Shown: one piece after another, positions 50,550-60,416 of the stretch
How the letters are laid out: each line of letters starts with the position of its first letter
How positions within the stretch are numbered: the first letter of the stretch is position 1
Assembly: GCA_020636025.1 (NCBI GenBank)
Contig: JACJYQ010000007.1
Span: forward strand, 248,001-312,000
From: Lewinellaceae bacterium
GTDB lineage: Bacteria; Bacteroidota; Bacteroidia; Chitinophagales; Saprospiraceae
Direction: 5' to 3'
Length of the DNA stretch: 64,000 nucleotides
Notes under the pieces: model-generated
The model's database searches: none
What the model saw: only the letters and a program-made list of their open reading frames with translations
What the model was told of the DNA's origin: nothing
Position numbers and translations under genes: made by a program

Positions 50550-52088
50550 ATGAATCCCAGAATCATTTTTCTACTCCTGTTTTTGAACCTACACAATGTA
50601 AATGCACAATTTAATCTCGAATGGCAAAAGGCGTTGGGGGGAAGTGCAGATGAGCTAGCAAATGCAACGCAGCAAACTTCTGATGGAGGCTTTATACTTG
50701 CCGGGTTTACAATTTCCAATAATAATGGAGATGTTTCAGGTATGATGGGGGGAGGAGATTTTTGGGTTGTTAAGTTGAATTCCAATGGTGAGGTTGAATG
50801 GCAAAAAGCTTTAGGAGGGAGTTCGACAGAAGTTGCTGAATACATTCAACAAACTTTTGATGGCGGGTTTATAGTTGTAGGCAGGACAATTTCAGATGAT
50901 GGGGATGTAACAGATTTGAATGGCAAACTTGATTATTGGGTAGTTAAACTGGATTCAATTGGGACAATTGAGTGGCAACGTACATTGGGAGGAAGTGGAA
51001 ATGATTATGGCGAATGTATTAAGCAAACACCTGATGGAGGCTATATCGTTGTTGGGAATACGAGTTCCAATGATGGGGATTTAACTGGTAACCCTGCAGT
51101 TTATGGTGCTTGGATTGTTAAATTAAATTCCATTGGCGTGATTGAATGGCAAAGAGTTTATGGGTACGGACTGAGTCAAGCTTATGATGTTAAAGTAACA
51201 AATGATAGTGGATATGTTATTACAGGAGAAACCTATTCAAATGAGGGTGAACTATCTGAATACCATGGAAGTGGAGATTATTGGGTACTGAAACTAAATA
51301 AAAATGGTGAGGTTGAATGGCAAAAAGCTTTAGGAGGGGAGGGGATTGATCAGGCGAGATCAATAATACAAACCGATGATGGAGGATATGCAGTGACAGG
51401 AATCTCAGGCTCATATAATACTGGTCAAGTAAGCGGAAGTCAAGGTTTTTTTGATTTTTGGATAGTGAAATTAAACTTAACTGGAGATATAGAATGGCAA
51501 AAACCAATTGGAGGGAGTAGTGAAGATTATGGTCGAGCAATTGTTCAAACTAATGATGGAGGTTACGTTGTTGGTGGGTTCACATCCTCTGATGATGGAG
51601 ATGTCAAGAACAGTGACGGAACTATAAATTATTGGGTGGTCAAATTAGCACCAGATGGTAAAATCCAATTTCAAAAAACTTTTGGAGGGTCAAATGTTGA
51701 TTCTGCATATGATTTACAAAACACTACTGATGGTGGCTACATAATTGCAGGAGAGTCTATGTCAAACGACGGCGACGTAACAGGAAACCATGGTAAAAGT
51801 GACATGTGGGTAGTCCGTATCCGCGGAACAAACTCGTCTTCTCAGAACCCATCTAGCCTTCCATTGAACATATTCCCCAACCCAGCCACAGATCAAATAA
51901 CGCTGGATATACCTGAAGATGAACTAATTCATTCCGTCAGTTTTCGAGATTTGCTTGGACGTGAAATCCTGCAAGTGGAGCAACACGGAACAACAATAAA
52001 TATTGGTAGTATGAGTAAGGGTGTTTACTTGCTTCAGGCGGTCACGGAAAGTGGAGAAATATACACAGGGAAGCTATTAAAAGGATAA
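50550..52088 (+). CDS. T9SS type A protein with about nine delta-60-like repeats
   Basis: 512 residues. Signal peptide MNPRIIFLLLFLNLHNVNAQ. About seven to nine repeats of 54-58 residues, each with EWQKALGGS, DGGFILAGFT-like and DYWVVKLN elements, probably forming a beta-propeller. Some repeats are identical at DNA level (GGTGAGGTTGAATGGCAAAA occurs at about 50786 and 51305), so repeat number can vary. C-terminal sorting domain: IFPNPATDQITLDIP to GKLLKG. Surface or secreted; function unknown. Confidence 0.8.
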   Translation: MNPRIIFLLLFLNLHNVNAQFNLEWQKALGGSADELANATQQTSDGGFILAGFTISNNNGDVSGMMGGGDFWVVKLNSNGEVEWQKALGGSSTEVAEYIQQTFDGGFIVVGRTISDDGDVTDLNGKLDYWVVKLDSIGTIEWQRTLGGSGNDYGECIKQTPDGGYIVVGNTSSNDGDLTGNPAVYGAWIVKLNSIGVIEWQRVYGYGLSQAYDVKVTNDSGYVITGETYSNEGELSEYHGSGDYWVLKLNKNGEVEWQKALGGEGIDQARSIIQTDDGGYAVTGISGSYNTGQVSGSQGFFDFWIVKLNLTGDIEWQKPIGGSSEDYGRAIVQTNDGGYVVGGFTSSDDGDVKNSDGTINYWVVKLAPDGKIQFQKTFGGSNVDSAYDLQNTTDGGYIIAGESMSNDGDVTGNHGKSDMWVVRIRGTNSSSQNPSSLPLNIFPNPATDQITLDIPEDELIHSVSFRDLLGREILQVEQHGTTINIGSMSKGVYLLQAVTESGEIYTGKLLKG

Positions 52089-52093
52089 AAGAT

Positions 52094-53425
52094 TCAGCGC
52101 TTACTCTTTTTCTTTAGCGGCTTCTTATACTTCTTCTCACGCATCCAACGCGACTTAAGGCCCTTGTTCACCTTCTTGTTCTTTTCCTTTTTTTCATGGA
52201 AAGCGCCCTGTGAATGCTTAAGGGTAGGACGTGGCAAGTAATTTTTTTCCGGGTGCGTGTATTGCTCTTCCAGGGTCAGTTCTTTGGAAACTTCCAAACT
52301 TTCCGGGAGTGGCTGCATGGGTATTTCTTTACCCATAAATTCCTCAATGGCCGCCTGGTATTCTTTTTCTGCCGGAGCGATAAAGGTAATGGATGCGCCT
52401 TCCGTATCTGCACGACCGGTACGTCCGATGCGATGTATGTACAGCTCGGGAACATCCGGGGTGTTTATGTTTACTACGTGGGTTACATCGGTTACATCCA
52501 AACCTCGCGACAGCAAATCGGTGGTTATGAGTCCGCGCAGCTCTCCCTTTTGAAAAGCAACTACGGAATTTAAACGGAAATTCTGTGATTTATTGGAATG
52601 CACCACCGCCATCTGATCGGGAAACTGATCCTGCAGGCGCTCATGTACCACATCGGCAATGCGCTTGGTTGGACTAAAGATCAATACCCGGCTCATTTCC
52701 GGGTCGTTTGCCAACAGGTTTGCCAGCAAGTTTATTTTGGTGAAAAAATTGGGCACCTCATAGGCGCTCTGTCTGATCTTCTCAATCGGTGTGCCGGCTT
52801 TTACAATTTCAACGTACTGGGGAGCATTGAAAAATTCGTCTATCAAAGCCTCCACTTCTTCGGTCATGGTGGCGGAAAACAACAAATTTTGCCGCTTGGG
52901 TGGCAGAAGATCCAGTAGCTGTTCGAGTTGTGGCAAAAAGCCGAGACTCAACATTTCATCCACTTCATCGATCACCAGTTGTTTAATGGAATTCAGTTTT
53001 AATACCCTGGTCAATGCCAGGTCGATCAAACGGCCCGGTGTCGCCACCATTACATCCACGCCTTCTTCTATGCGCTGTTTTTGGGTGTTGATGTTGGTTC
53101 CTCCAAATACACCTTCTACTCGCACGGTCATATAAGCCGTGAGTTTTTCAATTTCCCCTACGAGCTGCACCACCAACTCCCGTGTTGGCGCTACAATAAG
53201 CACCCGAGGCGCTTTTTGTTTGGAAAATGTAAGTTGACGCAGAATTGGCAACAAATACGCCAGGGTTTTACCGGTACCGGTCTGCGCAATTCCTACCACA
53301 TCTCTACCCGACATGATCACCGAAAATGCCTTTTGCTGGATCGGAGTGGGATGCTCAAATCCAAGATCGCTCAGCGCATTTTTGAGCGGGGTATTCAAAT
53401 TCAGGGTGTCGAATGTAAGCGTCAT
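52094..53425 (-). CDS. DEAD-box ATP-dependent RNA helicase (RhlE-like)
   Basis: 443 residues from ATG 53425 (an ATG at 53443 lies inside the promoter box). Motifs: Q motif FEHPTPIQQ, I AQTGTGKT, Ia APTRELV, II DEVD (the usual DEAD is Val at the third position), III SATM, IV VLIFSPTKR, VI HRIGRTGRA. A basic C-terminal tail (KSRWMREKKYKKPLKKKSKR) likely contacts RNA. Role in RNA remodelling or ribosome assembly is inferred. Confidence 0.92.
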   Translation of the reverse strand: MTLTFDTLNLNTPLKNALSDLGFEHPTPIQQKAFSVIMSGRDVVGIAQTGTGKTLAYLLPILRQLTFSKQKAPRVLIVAPTRELVVQLVGEIEKLTAYMTVRVEGVFGGTNINTQKQRIEEGVDVMVATPGRLIDLALTRVLKLNSIKQLVIDEVDEMLSLGFLPQLEQLLDLLPPKRQNLLFSATMTEEVEALIDEFFNAPQYVEIVKAGTPIEKIRQSAYEVPNFFTKINLLANLLANDPEMSRVLIFSPTKRIADVVHERLQDQFPDQMAVVHSNKSQNFRLNSVVAFQKGELRGLITTDLLSRGLDVTDVTHVVNINTPDVPELYIHRIGRTGRADTEGASITFIAPAEKEYQAAIEEFMGKEIPMQPLPESLEVSKELTLEEQYTHPEKNYLPRPTLKHSQGAFHEKKEKNKKVNKGLKSRWMREKKYKKPLKKKSKR

Positions 53426-53440
53426 GTGGGAAATTTGCGG

Positions 53441-53448
53441 CAAAGGTA
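53441..53448 (-). promoter_or_regulatory. -7 element TACCTTTG upstream of the helicase gene
   Basis: Exact TAnnTTTG match on the minus strand 16 bp before the start at 53425, implying a very short leader. No -33 box is clear. Confidence 0.45.
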
Positions 53449-53509
53449 CAGCTAAGCAGGAATTTGGGTTGGGTTGAATATTTTAGAGTATTTAAAGTAT
53501 GACAAAATG

Positions 53510-53733
53510 ATTGACGATTGATGATTACATTATTACATAATTGTTGATGTAATTTTTGAATTAAGATGGAAAATTGGGTGCTTGGAGATTGGATGGAAAA
53601 TGAGAAATAGGCCCCTACTATTTCACCCTGTTTTAATCCTAAGAACGCTTCTTTAAAAGCCTAAAAAATCAACTTTTCTCAGCTCATCAACCACATCAAC
53701 AATTATGTAATAATGTAATAATCAATCGTCAAT
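53510..53733. repeat. 41-bp inverted repeat pair (224-bp element)
   Basis: Arms 53510-53550 and 53693-53733 are complementary with one mismatch (core TACATTATTACATAATTGTT). They enclose 142 bp without an ORF. With 53449-53772 otherwise empty, this is the main content of a 347-bp spacer and resembles a MITE. Confidence 0.7.
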
Positions 53734-53772
53734 TAATAAAAAAACTACCTATTCAATCAAACCCTAAGCTCA

Positions 53773-54774
53773 TCAAATCACCTGAAATCCTTCCACATAC
53801 GGATCCTCATCATCAAACAAAATGGTATTGAAACCGGTAACGATCGCCCAGCCTTCAATGCTTGGCCGAATGGCTGGCTGCCCCGCAACGCTGGTTTCTT
53901 CTTCTATCCGACCAATAAATTTTGACCCAATAATGCTTTCATGGATGAATTGATCTCCGGGCTTGAGAAGACCTTTGGCATACCATTGTGCCATACGCGC
54001 GCTGGTACCGGTACCACAAGGAGAGCGGTCGATTGCTTTGTCGCCATAAAAAACGGCATTACGAGCTGTGGAGTTTGAGTCAAGCGGTTCGCCTGTCCAG
54101 AGAATATGGCTAAGGCCTTTGATGGTCGGGTTTTCTGGATGAATAAACTCGTGGGTTTCGTTTAGTAATTGACGAATGCTTCGCGACCAAGTGATCAGTT
54201 GTTCCGCCCGGTAATTTTGTAATCCGGAGAAATTTGGTTGAGGATCAATAATGGCGTAAAAGTTGCCTCCATACGCCACGTCAACCTTTAAATGCCCAAG
54301 ATCAGAACATTTTACCTCTATGTTTTCAGCGGCCAGGAAAGCCGGAACATTGGTGAGTCGAACCCATTTTACTTTCTTTCCTTCCTGATGGTACAGCACC
54401 TCCACCAATCCGGCAGGTGTTTCCAGTCGTAATTGGCCGGGTACTTTGGGATTTATCAGTCCCTGTTCTATGGCAATGGTAACAGTGCCAATGGTGCCAT
54501 GACCACACATGGGCAAACAACCGCTGGTTTCGATAAATAACACAGCGCTGTCGTTGGCAGGATCATGGGGTGGGTAAAGGATGCTACCGCTCATCATATC
54601 GTGGCCGCGCGGCTCAAACATGAGCCCTTTTCGGATCCAGTCGAATTCCTGCAAGAAATGCTGGCGCTTTTCACTCATGTTATTTCCCTCGAGATGAGGC
54701 CCGCCTCCGGCCACGAGGCGTACGGGATTACCGCAAGTATGCGCATCCACACAAAAGAAGGTTTTCACTGCCAT
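53773..54774 (-). CDS. Proline-racemase-family enzyme, probably 4-hydroxyproline 2-epimerase
   Basis: 333 residues. The two catalytic Cys are present: MCGHGTIGT and DRSPCGTGTSARMA. Two Cys distinguish racemases/epimerases from the dehydratase subgroup, and the start FFCVDAHTCGNPVRLVAGG, then RGHDMMSGSIL fits hydroxyproline epimerases. It would convert trans-4-hydroxy-L-proline to the cis-D form, a first step of hydroxyproline use; no later pathway genes are seen. Its start overlaps the stop of the upstream OmpA gene by 10 bp, suggesting translational coupling with an apparently unrelated partner. Confidence 0.85.
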   Translation of the reverse strand: MAVKTFFCVDAHTCGNPVRLVAGGGPHLEGNNMSEKRQHFLQEFDWIRKGLMFEPRGHDMMSGSILYPPHDPANDSAVLFIETSGCLPMCGHGTIGTVTIAIEQGLINPKVPGQLRLETPAGLVEVLYHQEGKKVKWVRLTNVPAFLAAENIEVKCSDLGHLKVDVAYGGNFYAIIDPQPNFSGLQNYRAEQLITWSRSIRQLLNETHEFIHPENPTIKGLSHILWTGEPLDSNSTARNAVFYGDKAIDRSPCGTGTSARMAQWYAKGLLKPGDQFIHESIIGSKFIGRIEEETSVAGQPAIRPSIEGWAIVTGFNTILFDDEDPYVEGFQVI

Positions 54775-56690
54775 AGCTCAAATTCCGTTCTGCGGTTTTG
54801 TGCGCGACCTTCCGGATTGTCGTTTGAAGCAACCGGTTTTGATTCTCCAAAGCCTTTAAAACGCAGTCTTGATGCTTCAATTCCTTTTTCGATCAAAAAG
54901 TCATGAACCGCTTTGGCGCGTTGTTCCGACAGCTTTTGGTTGTCCTGAACATTGCCCACATTATCCGTATGCCCGTTGATTTGTATTCGTATTCTGGGGA
55001 TATCAGTCAACAGGTTGGCCAATTGTTCAAGCTCCGCAGTTGAGGCTGACGCAAGTGTTGCCGAGCCGGTTTCAAAGAATACATTCCGCAAAACAATCGG
55101 TTTGGCAGGACCAGCAGGTTTTATGTTGTTTGAATCCGAATTAATGGGTTGTAATTCAATGTTCAAGGTGAAGGGTTTTTCAAAAGTAGCTACGTCTGTC
55201 AGGTTGAAGTTATCTGAATAAAAGAGATAGTTGGTTTTGCTGACATTGAGTGCATAATCCCGTCCCGCAGGAAGACAAACCAGGGCATTCCCTTCAGTGT
55301 CAGTGTTTCGAGAGACATAAGATTCACCAGTTTTCAGGTCAATAAAATCGACTTTTGATACTACTGGATAGCCTGTAATGGCATCCACCACATGTGCGCG
55401 CGCATAGGTGACTGGTCTGGGTCGCGCTGCCACAGGAAGTTCAAAGCTGTAAATATCCAGTCCGCCGGCGCCACCAGGTTTATCGGAAGCGTAATATGCC
55501 GTTTTACCGTCCAGACTTACCACGATCATGCCTTCTTCGCCTTTGGTATTGATGGGATAGCCAATGTTCACAGGGCTGCCCCATTCCCCGTTAAGATCAC
55601 GACGAACGTAAAAAATGTCGCTACCACCCATACCAGGGAGGCTGTCTGACGAGAAGTAGAGTGTTTGACCATCCGGATGAAGGAAAGGCGTGTGGACTTT
55701 CCCGCCAACATTTATTTGTGGAGGCAGTTTTTGAGGTCTGGTCCATACTCCACCTTTTTGCCTAACTGTCTCATAAAGTGCAATAGGACTGTTAGGCCCA
55801 CCGCTTCCCTTGCTAAAAATCAGCGTTTTATTGTCGGCGCCAATGGTGGGTTGAGCTTCCCAGTTTCCTGAATTGATGGCTGAGCTAAATGGTACAGGAG
55901 TCGTCCATTTTGCATTTTTGTATTGTGACCAATACAAGTCGCAGCTGCCTTTCGAGCCATCTCCTTCACGGTTACATGCCGTAAAAACAAGCCATGTGCC
56001 GTCAGGACTAATAGATTGAGCGCCTTCATTTTCTCTTGTATTTACTCCTTCCAGTGGCACCGCTTCAGTCCATTCACCATCCACAAGGGTGCTGGAGTAA
56101 AAATCCTCATCTCTCCATTGCTGGCGGGTGAAAATAAGCGTTGAGCCATCAGCCGTGAGTGAGGGAAAATATTCGCTATCCTTGGTATTTATTTTTGGTC
56201 CTAGTGATTTTGGGTCAAAAGGAACGGGGTTGTTAACAGCATGAGCAGCAAATTTGGCACTTGCGATCATCCTACGTGCATTGTTTTTTGCTTTTTCATT
56301 GTCCGAATTGCTGTTGACATAACTGCTCAGATAATTGGCGCACTTGTCATATTTATTCAAATCCCATTCAATTCTTCCAAGCAAATAATAGGCTAATGGA
56401 GCATACGTGGAGTCCAGAGCGATCGCTTCTTCAAAATACTGTTCTGCTTTAAACAAATTGCGTAGAGAAATATAATTATCAGCCAGAGCCAGCTTAGCAT
56501 CAATAAACAAGGGGTCGGCTTTAAGGGCCTTTTCGAAGTAGCCTTCGGCAATGGCAGCTTCTCCATTCTCAGCTTGTCTCATGCCTTCATTATAGGCAGA
56601 TTTTGCTCTGTCTGTGGTGTTTTTCAGCGTTGTGTAGTTCTGGGAAAAAGAAACAAATGGAATTAGGAGGGCAATGATCAGGCTACGCAT
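54765..56690 (-). CDS. TPR-PD40-OmpA outer-membrane protein
   Basis: 641 residues from ATG 56690, at a signal peptide (RSLIIALLIPFVSFSQ); the frame extends to 56777 without reason. Order: TPR repeats (about 30-130), four to five PD40 beta-propeller repeats (about 155-400; DSEYFPSLTADGSTLIFTR, HPDGQTLYFSSDSLPGMGG), a carboxypeptidase-like beta domain (about 410-500), and an OmpA domain (about 520-640; VFFETGSATL, INGHTDNVGN, AQNRRTEFEL). This is the layout of T9SS-associated PorE-like proteins, which anchor complexes to peptidoglycan. Which protein it serves is not visible. Confidence 0.88.
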   Translation of the reverse strand: MRSLIIALLIPFVSFSQNYTTLKNTTDRAKSAYNEGMRQAENGEAAIAEGYFEKALKADPLFIDAKLALADNYISLRNLFKAEQYFEEAIALDSTYAPLAYYLLGRIEWDLNKYDKCANYLSSYVNSNSDNEKAKNNARRMIASAKFAAHAVNNPVPFDPKSLGPKINTKDSEYFPSLTADGSTLIFTRQQWRDEDFYSSTLVDGEWTEAVPLEGVNTRENEGAQSISPDGTWLVFTACNREGDGSKGSCDLYWSQYKNAKWTTPVPFSSAINSGNWEAQPTIGADNKTLIFSKGSGGPNSPIALYETVRQKGGVWTRPQKLPPQINVGGKVHTPFLHPDGQTLYFSSDSLPGMGGSDIFYVRRDLNGEWGSPVNIGYPINTKGEEGMIVVSLDGKTAYYASDKPGGAGGLDIYSFELPVAARPRPVTYARAHVVDAITGYPVVSKVDFIDLKTGESYVSRNTDTEGNALVCLPAGRDYALNVSKTNYLFYSDNFNLTDVATFEKPFTLNIELQPINSDSNNIKPAGPAKPIVLRNVFFETGSATLASASTAELEQLANLLTDIPRIRIQINGHTDNVGNVQDNQKLSEQRAKAVHDFLIEKGIEASRLRFKGFGESKPVASNDNPEGRAQNRRTEFELWQ

Positions 56691-56842
56691 AGTCAGTATT
56701 TCTTTCAAAACGGATTTCAAAAGTAAAAATTTCCAATTGGCTGCAATTTTGCGGTTTTTGATGAATTTTCTGGTCAAAAATAAACAGCCCCGGAGCTTTT
56801 TGATCCGAGGCTATCTTGTCATTTATATTCAGGAAATAAGGT

Positions 56843-57817
56843 TTAGTCCTTTGGCTTATATCTATCCACCTTGTTTTTTAGAGGAGGGACTGTTTGCAGA
56901 TATGACCAAATGCCTTTGATTTCAACATCGCTTAAAGTGGTATGTGGAAACATCGGGTAATACAATGGACCACCCTTGGGGCTTTTACTATACTTCACAG
57001 CTTCATAGAATTGCTCATAGGTCCAATTTCCAATCCCGGTTTCTTTATCCATGGTAATATTGGCGGAGTTTACAGTTTCACCTTCCAAATTGAGCATTGG
57101 ATTGCCGCCGCCATAAAATCCAGCGCTATTCTCCGGAACGAGCAAATCCATTTTTGTGAAATCTGCTGAATGGCAGGCGTAGCAAGCACACAATCCATCG
57201 GCGACATAGCGGCCATATTTTATCAAATCGGTTGTGTCAGGTATGCTAATCGCTTTTTCGGGCAGAGGTGGCGGGGTAAAGGCAACATGAGACAGGAATT
57301 TGACCAATAAATTCCATTTAGTTGGAGGAAATTCTCGTGTATCCGGGGCAAGAGCGGGGTCATCGGAGCGAAGCCAGGCGATTATTGAGTACAAATCATC
57401 GTCGGCCATGAGCGGGAATTTGGGCATAAATGGCGGCGACCAATGCCCATCTTTATGAATTCCCGTACGGAGGAAATAATAGATTTCTCCATCGGTCCAG
57501 TTGCCGATGCCGTGTTCTTTGTCCTGAGTGATGTTAAGGGAATAGGAAGGCGCCAATTCTGCAGGCATATCCAGCATTTGTTTGCCTACCAGCTTCCCAT
57601 CATCTGATCTGTGACATTCATTGCAGAGCAGGGTAGCAATTTTTGCGCCTCGTTCAACAAGAGCACTGTCTCTTGGTACTTGAAGTGTGCGTACTGTTTC
57701 CGGCGGATCATATTTGTATTTAGGAATCCCATCAAAATAGATGTAAGCAACCGCAATTAACACCAAAAGCAAAATAGCGAGCAATGCATACCCAAAAATT
57801 TTAATCGATCGTTTCAT
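56843..57817 (-). CDS. Membrane-anchored dihaem cytochrome c
   Basis: 324 residues. An N-terminal membrane anchor (FGYALLAILLLVLIAVAYIY). Two haem-binding motifs: CNECH (about 66-70) and CYACH (about 214-218, with an extra Cys two residues before). Each has a downstream Met-containing segment as in class I c-type domains (PPFMPKFPLM, YPMFPHTTL). It would carry electrons on the outer face of the inner membrane. No oxidase genes are adjacent. Confidence 0.88.
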   Translation of the reverse strand: MKRSIKIFGYALLAILLLVLIAVAYIYFDGIPKYKYDPPETVRTLQVPRDSALVERGAKIATLLCNECHRSDDGKLVGKQMLDMPAELAPSYSLNITQDKEHGIGNWTDGEIYYFLRTGIHKDGHWSPPFMPKFPLMADDDLYSIIAWLRSDDPALAPDTREFPPTKWNLLVKFLSHVAFTPPPLPEKAISIPDTTDLIKYGRYVADGLCACYACHSADFTKMDLLVPENSAGFYGGGNPMLNLEGETVNSANITMDKETGIGNWTYEQFYEAVKYSKSPKGGPLYYPMFPHTTLSDVEIKGIWSYLQTVPPLKNKVDRYKPKD

Positions 57818-58034
57818 ATGGCAAAAAAATATTTAGTGAAATAATACTTTAGGGGTCTTGTTATTGGCGAAATTTTATAAAAAAAATTTGAAATATTTCA
57901 GAATAAAGAATATTAATTTGGTCTTTGCCAGTAAAATGTTAAGTGTTAAATTTCAAGTTTGTGGTTTAGTAATTGATTTTTGGCACGCCTTTAGCTTATA
58001 TCTAATCGCTTCATACAATAGAAATGGTTTAGTG

Positions 58035-58070
58035 AAAAAAAGCCCGGGGCGAATGCGCTCCGGGCTTTTC
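58035..58070 (-). terminator. Terminator after the LamG/CHU_C gene
   Basis: On the minus strand AAAAGCCCGGAGCG / CGCCCCGGGCTTTTTTT forms a GC-rich stem with a T tract, 45 bp after the stop at 58115. Confidence 0.85.
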
Positions 58071-58114
58071 ATTTATCCTGAAATTACTTTCAGAAGACTA
58101 GAAATTTAGAATAA

Positions 58115-59338
58115 TCACCTCAACAGGGTCAGACTACCCGTTTTGACCTTTTCTTCTCCAACACATTTATACCGCAACCGGTATAGGAAAACTCCAGGAT
58201 TCAATGCATCGCCATTGGAAGTGCCGTCCCAGGTTTCAAAGGCTGTGGTCGCATTAAATACCCGTCCTCCCCAACGATCGAATATTTCGAAGGAAATAAA
58301 TTCATCAACAGCAAAAGGATTGCTGATGCCAAAATTGTCGTTTAACCCAGGTGTGCCGCCTGGAGTGAAGGCGTTTGGTATGAATACCTTGTTACAATCG
58401 AGGGTCTTTGGATCGACTACACGTACATAAATAGAATCCTTGGCCAGGCATTCATTTCCATATTCAATTTCAACAACATAATAGGTAGAATCGAGTGGGG
58501 TGATCTCTGGATTTGCTGAAAATGGGTCGGAAACGCCAGTTGTGGGCGACCAGGTAAATTGATCGGCGCAGTAGGGAGCGGTAGTGATTTGGAAACTATT
58601 GCCAAGGTACACCAGCGTATCGCGATTTAATATTTGATCAGCTCTCAGGTTGTATTTGGCAATTTCTTCTTCCGAAAGCGCCTTGCTGTGAAAACGTAAC
58701 TCATCAAACATGCCTTTAAATGGAAGGTCAGTCGCGCAAACCGGTGTTCCAACTTTAAGAGGGGAGGTGTTAAACAGGTCAATTCGCGCTTGAGATGAAT
58801 TTGAACTGCGAAGTTTGCCGTTCACATACAAGGAATAAAGCTTGTTACTTCTCGTGATGGTAATAAACTGCCAGCATGGATTTGCATCGAGCTTCGCGGA
58901 CACGGTAACCAACAGCGTATCGTTTTCACTGATTCCTGAAGAAAGAAAATTTGTCTTAGGAACATAACGCACCCAAAAGGCATTCTTCAGACTGCAGGTA
59001 TCCTGCTTAGACATAATTACCTGAGAAGCCAGCTGATTTTGTCCATCAGGAGGGCGTATGTAAAAGCTTACTGTGAAATCGCTGGTACTGAATACATCTG
59101 CAAAAGGGCCAACGAAGTTCATGGCATCGTTGTTATCTGCAAAGCGCATGGCGGAGTCCCGGATGCCACAATCACAGGCTATCATGCCCTTTAAAGCGGC
59201 AGTTGAGCCATTCCCGCTGTCATCCTTACCCTTGCAGTTGTCAAATGAAAAATAGGCTTCCAGTTTGTCAGTAACCACCTGAGCACTTAAACTACCTATC
59301 GAAAAGAGAATAAAAAAAGCTAGTATGTTAAAACGCAT
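58115..59338 (-). CDS. T9SS type B protein with LamG/concanavalin-like domain
   Basis: 407 residues from ATG 59338, at a signal peptide (RFNILAFFILFSIGSLSAQ). Residues 25-230 fit a laminin-G/concanavalin-like lectin fold (LEAYFSFDNCKGKDDSGNGS, DFTVSFYIRPPDGQ, KLYSLYVNGKLRSS, PFKGMFDELRFHSKAL). A short beta domain and a CHU_C sorting domain follow (FIPNAFTPGGTPGLNDNFGI, then FEIFDRWGGRVFNA, NPGVFLYRL). Likely a surface carbohydrate-binding or adhesion protein. Confidence 0.85.
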   Translation of the reverse strand: MRFNILAFFILFSIGSLSAQVVTDKLEAYFSFDNCKGKDDSGNGSTAALKGMIACDCGIRDSAMRFADNNDAMNFVGPFADVFSTSDFTVSFYIRPPDGQNQLASQVIMSKQDTCSLKNAFWVRYVPKTNFLSSGISENDTLLVTVSAKLDANPCWQFITITRSNKLYSLYVNGKLRSSNSSQARIDLFNTSPLKVGTPVCATDLPFKGMFDELRFHSKALSEEEIAKYNLRADQILNRDTLVYLGNSFQITTAPYCADQFTWSPTTGVSDPFSANPEITPLDSTYYVVEIEYGNECLAKDSIYVRVVDPKTLDCNKVFIPNAFTPGGTPGLNDNFGISNPFAVDEFISFEIFDRWGGRVFNATTAFETWDGTSNGDALNPGVFLYRLRYKCVGEEKVKTGSLTLLR

Positions 59339-59435
59339 CGACTTGAAAATTTTGCTTTGATTAACGCCAAATACCATTATTAAAGTGTGTATAAATGGAG
59401 ACGCAACAAGGTACTGACTTGTTGCCTTACCCTAA

Positions 59436-60350
59436 TTATATTTGAAAATGAACAAGCTTGGCAAACTGCTTCACCCGGTCCTGTATGATATCCGGTGTAA
59501 GCTCTTTCAGGTGATCTACACTAAACCTTTCCACGCAAAATGAAGCCATGGCCGAGCCGTAGATTACGGCACGTTTCATATTGGCGAATGACAAATCGCC
59601 CGTTTTAGCCAAATAACCAATAAACCCACCTGCAAAGGTATCACCAGCGCCGGTAGGGTCCACTACTTCTGCCAATGGAAGAGCTGGGGCAAAAAAGATT
59701 TCCCCATCATGGAATAGCAATGCGCCGTGTTCTCCTTTTTTTATAATCAGATTTTTTGGACCCATCTGGTGAATAACTCTGGCTGCCTTCATAAGTGAGT
59801 GTTCTCCTGATAACTGGCGGGCTTCTTCATCGTTGATTGTCAATACATCTACTTTTTTCAGCACCGCCTTCAGATCATCAAGCGCTGAATCCATCCAGAA
59901 ATTCATGGTATCCAGGGCAACCAGCTTTGGTCGCTTCTCCAGTTGTTCCAATACACGCATTTGAATGGCAGGCACAAGGTTCCCCAGCATCAGGTACTCC
60001 GAGTTTCGGTAACTTTCAGGTAGTACTGGATCGAAATCAGCCAATACGTTCAATTGAGTATCCAGCGTATCTCTGCTGATAAAATTGTTGTGATATCTTC
60101 CAGCCCAGAAGAACGACTTTTCACCTTCCTTGATTTGGAGTCCTTCCAGATCAGCCCCACGGGCTTTTAATTCAGAAAGTGTATCATTGGGGAAATCATC
60201 ACCTATTACTGAAACAATGCGAACAGGCTTTACAAAATAGGAAGCAGCCAGTGTTATATAGGTGCAGGCACCCCCAACCACCATGTCGGCACGGCCTGTT
60301 GGTGTTTCAATATTGTCAAAAGCAACGGTTCCTACGGCTAAAAGACTCAT
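59436..60350 (-). CDS. PfkB-family sugar/nucleoside kinase
   Basis: 304 residues from ATG 60350 (the frame reaches 60485 but would run through the promoters and into the tRNA-array region). N-terminal motif GGACTYITLAASYF and the C-terminal PfkB signature DPTGAGDTFAGGFIGYLA with the catalytic Asp are clear. It phosphorylates a sugar or nucleoside (ribokinase/adenosine-kinase group); the substrate is not evident. Confidence 0.88.
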   Translation of the reverse strand: MSLLAVGTVAFDNIETPTGRADMVVGGACTYITLAASYFVKPVRIVSVIGDDFPNDTLSELKARGADLEGLQIKEGEKSFFWAGRYHNNFISRDTLDTQLNVLADFDPVLPESYRNSEYLMLGNLVPAIQMRVLEQLEKRPKLVALDTMNFWMDSALDDLKAVLKKVDVLTINDEEARQLSGEHSLMKAARVIHQMGPKNLIIKKGEHGALLFHDGEIFFAPALPLAEVVDPTGAGDTFAGGFIGYLAKTGDLSFANMKRAVIYGSAMASFCVERFSVDHLKELTPDIIQDRVKQFAKLVHFQI

Positions 60351-60416
60351 AAATAGATGATTTTGGTGCTGAAAAACAATGACTAGTGATCGAAATAAAA
60401 AAATTTTCCTGCAAAG

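Noticed and set aside
52094..53425. Abnormal helicase because motif II is DEVD
   Set aside because: All other motifs are intact and Val at the third position still fits DExD-box enzymes.
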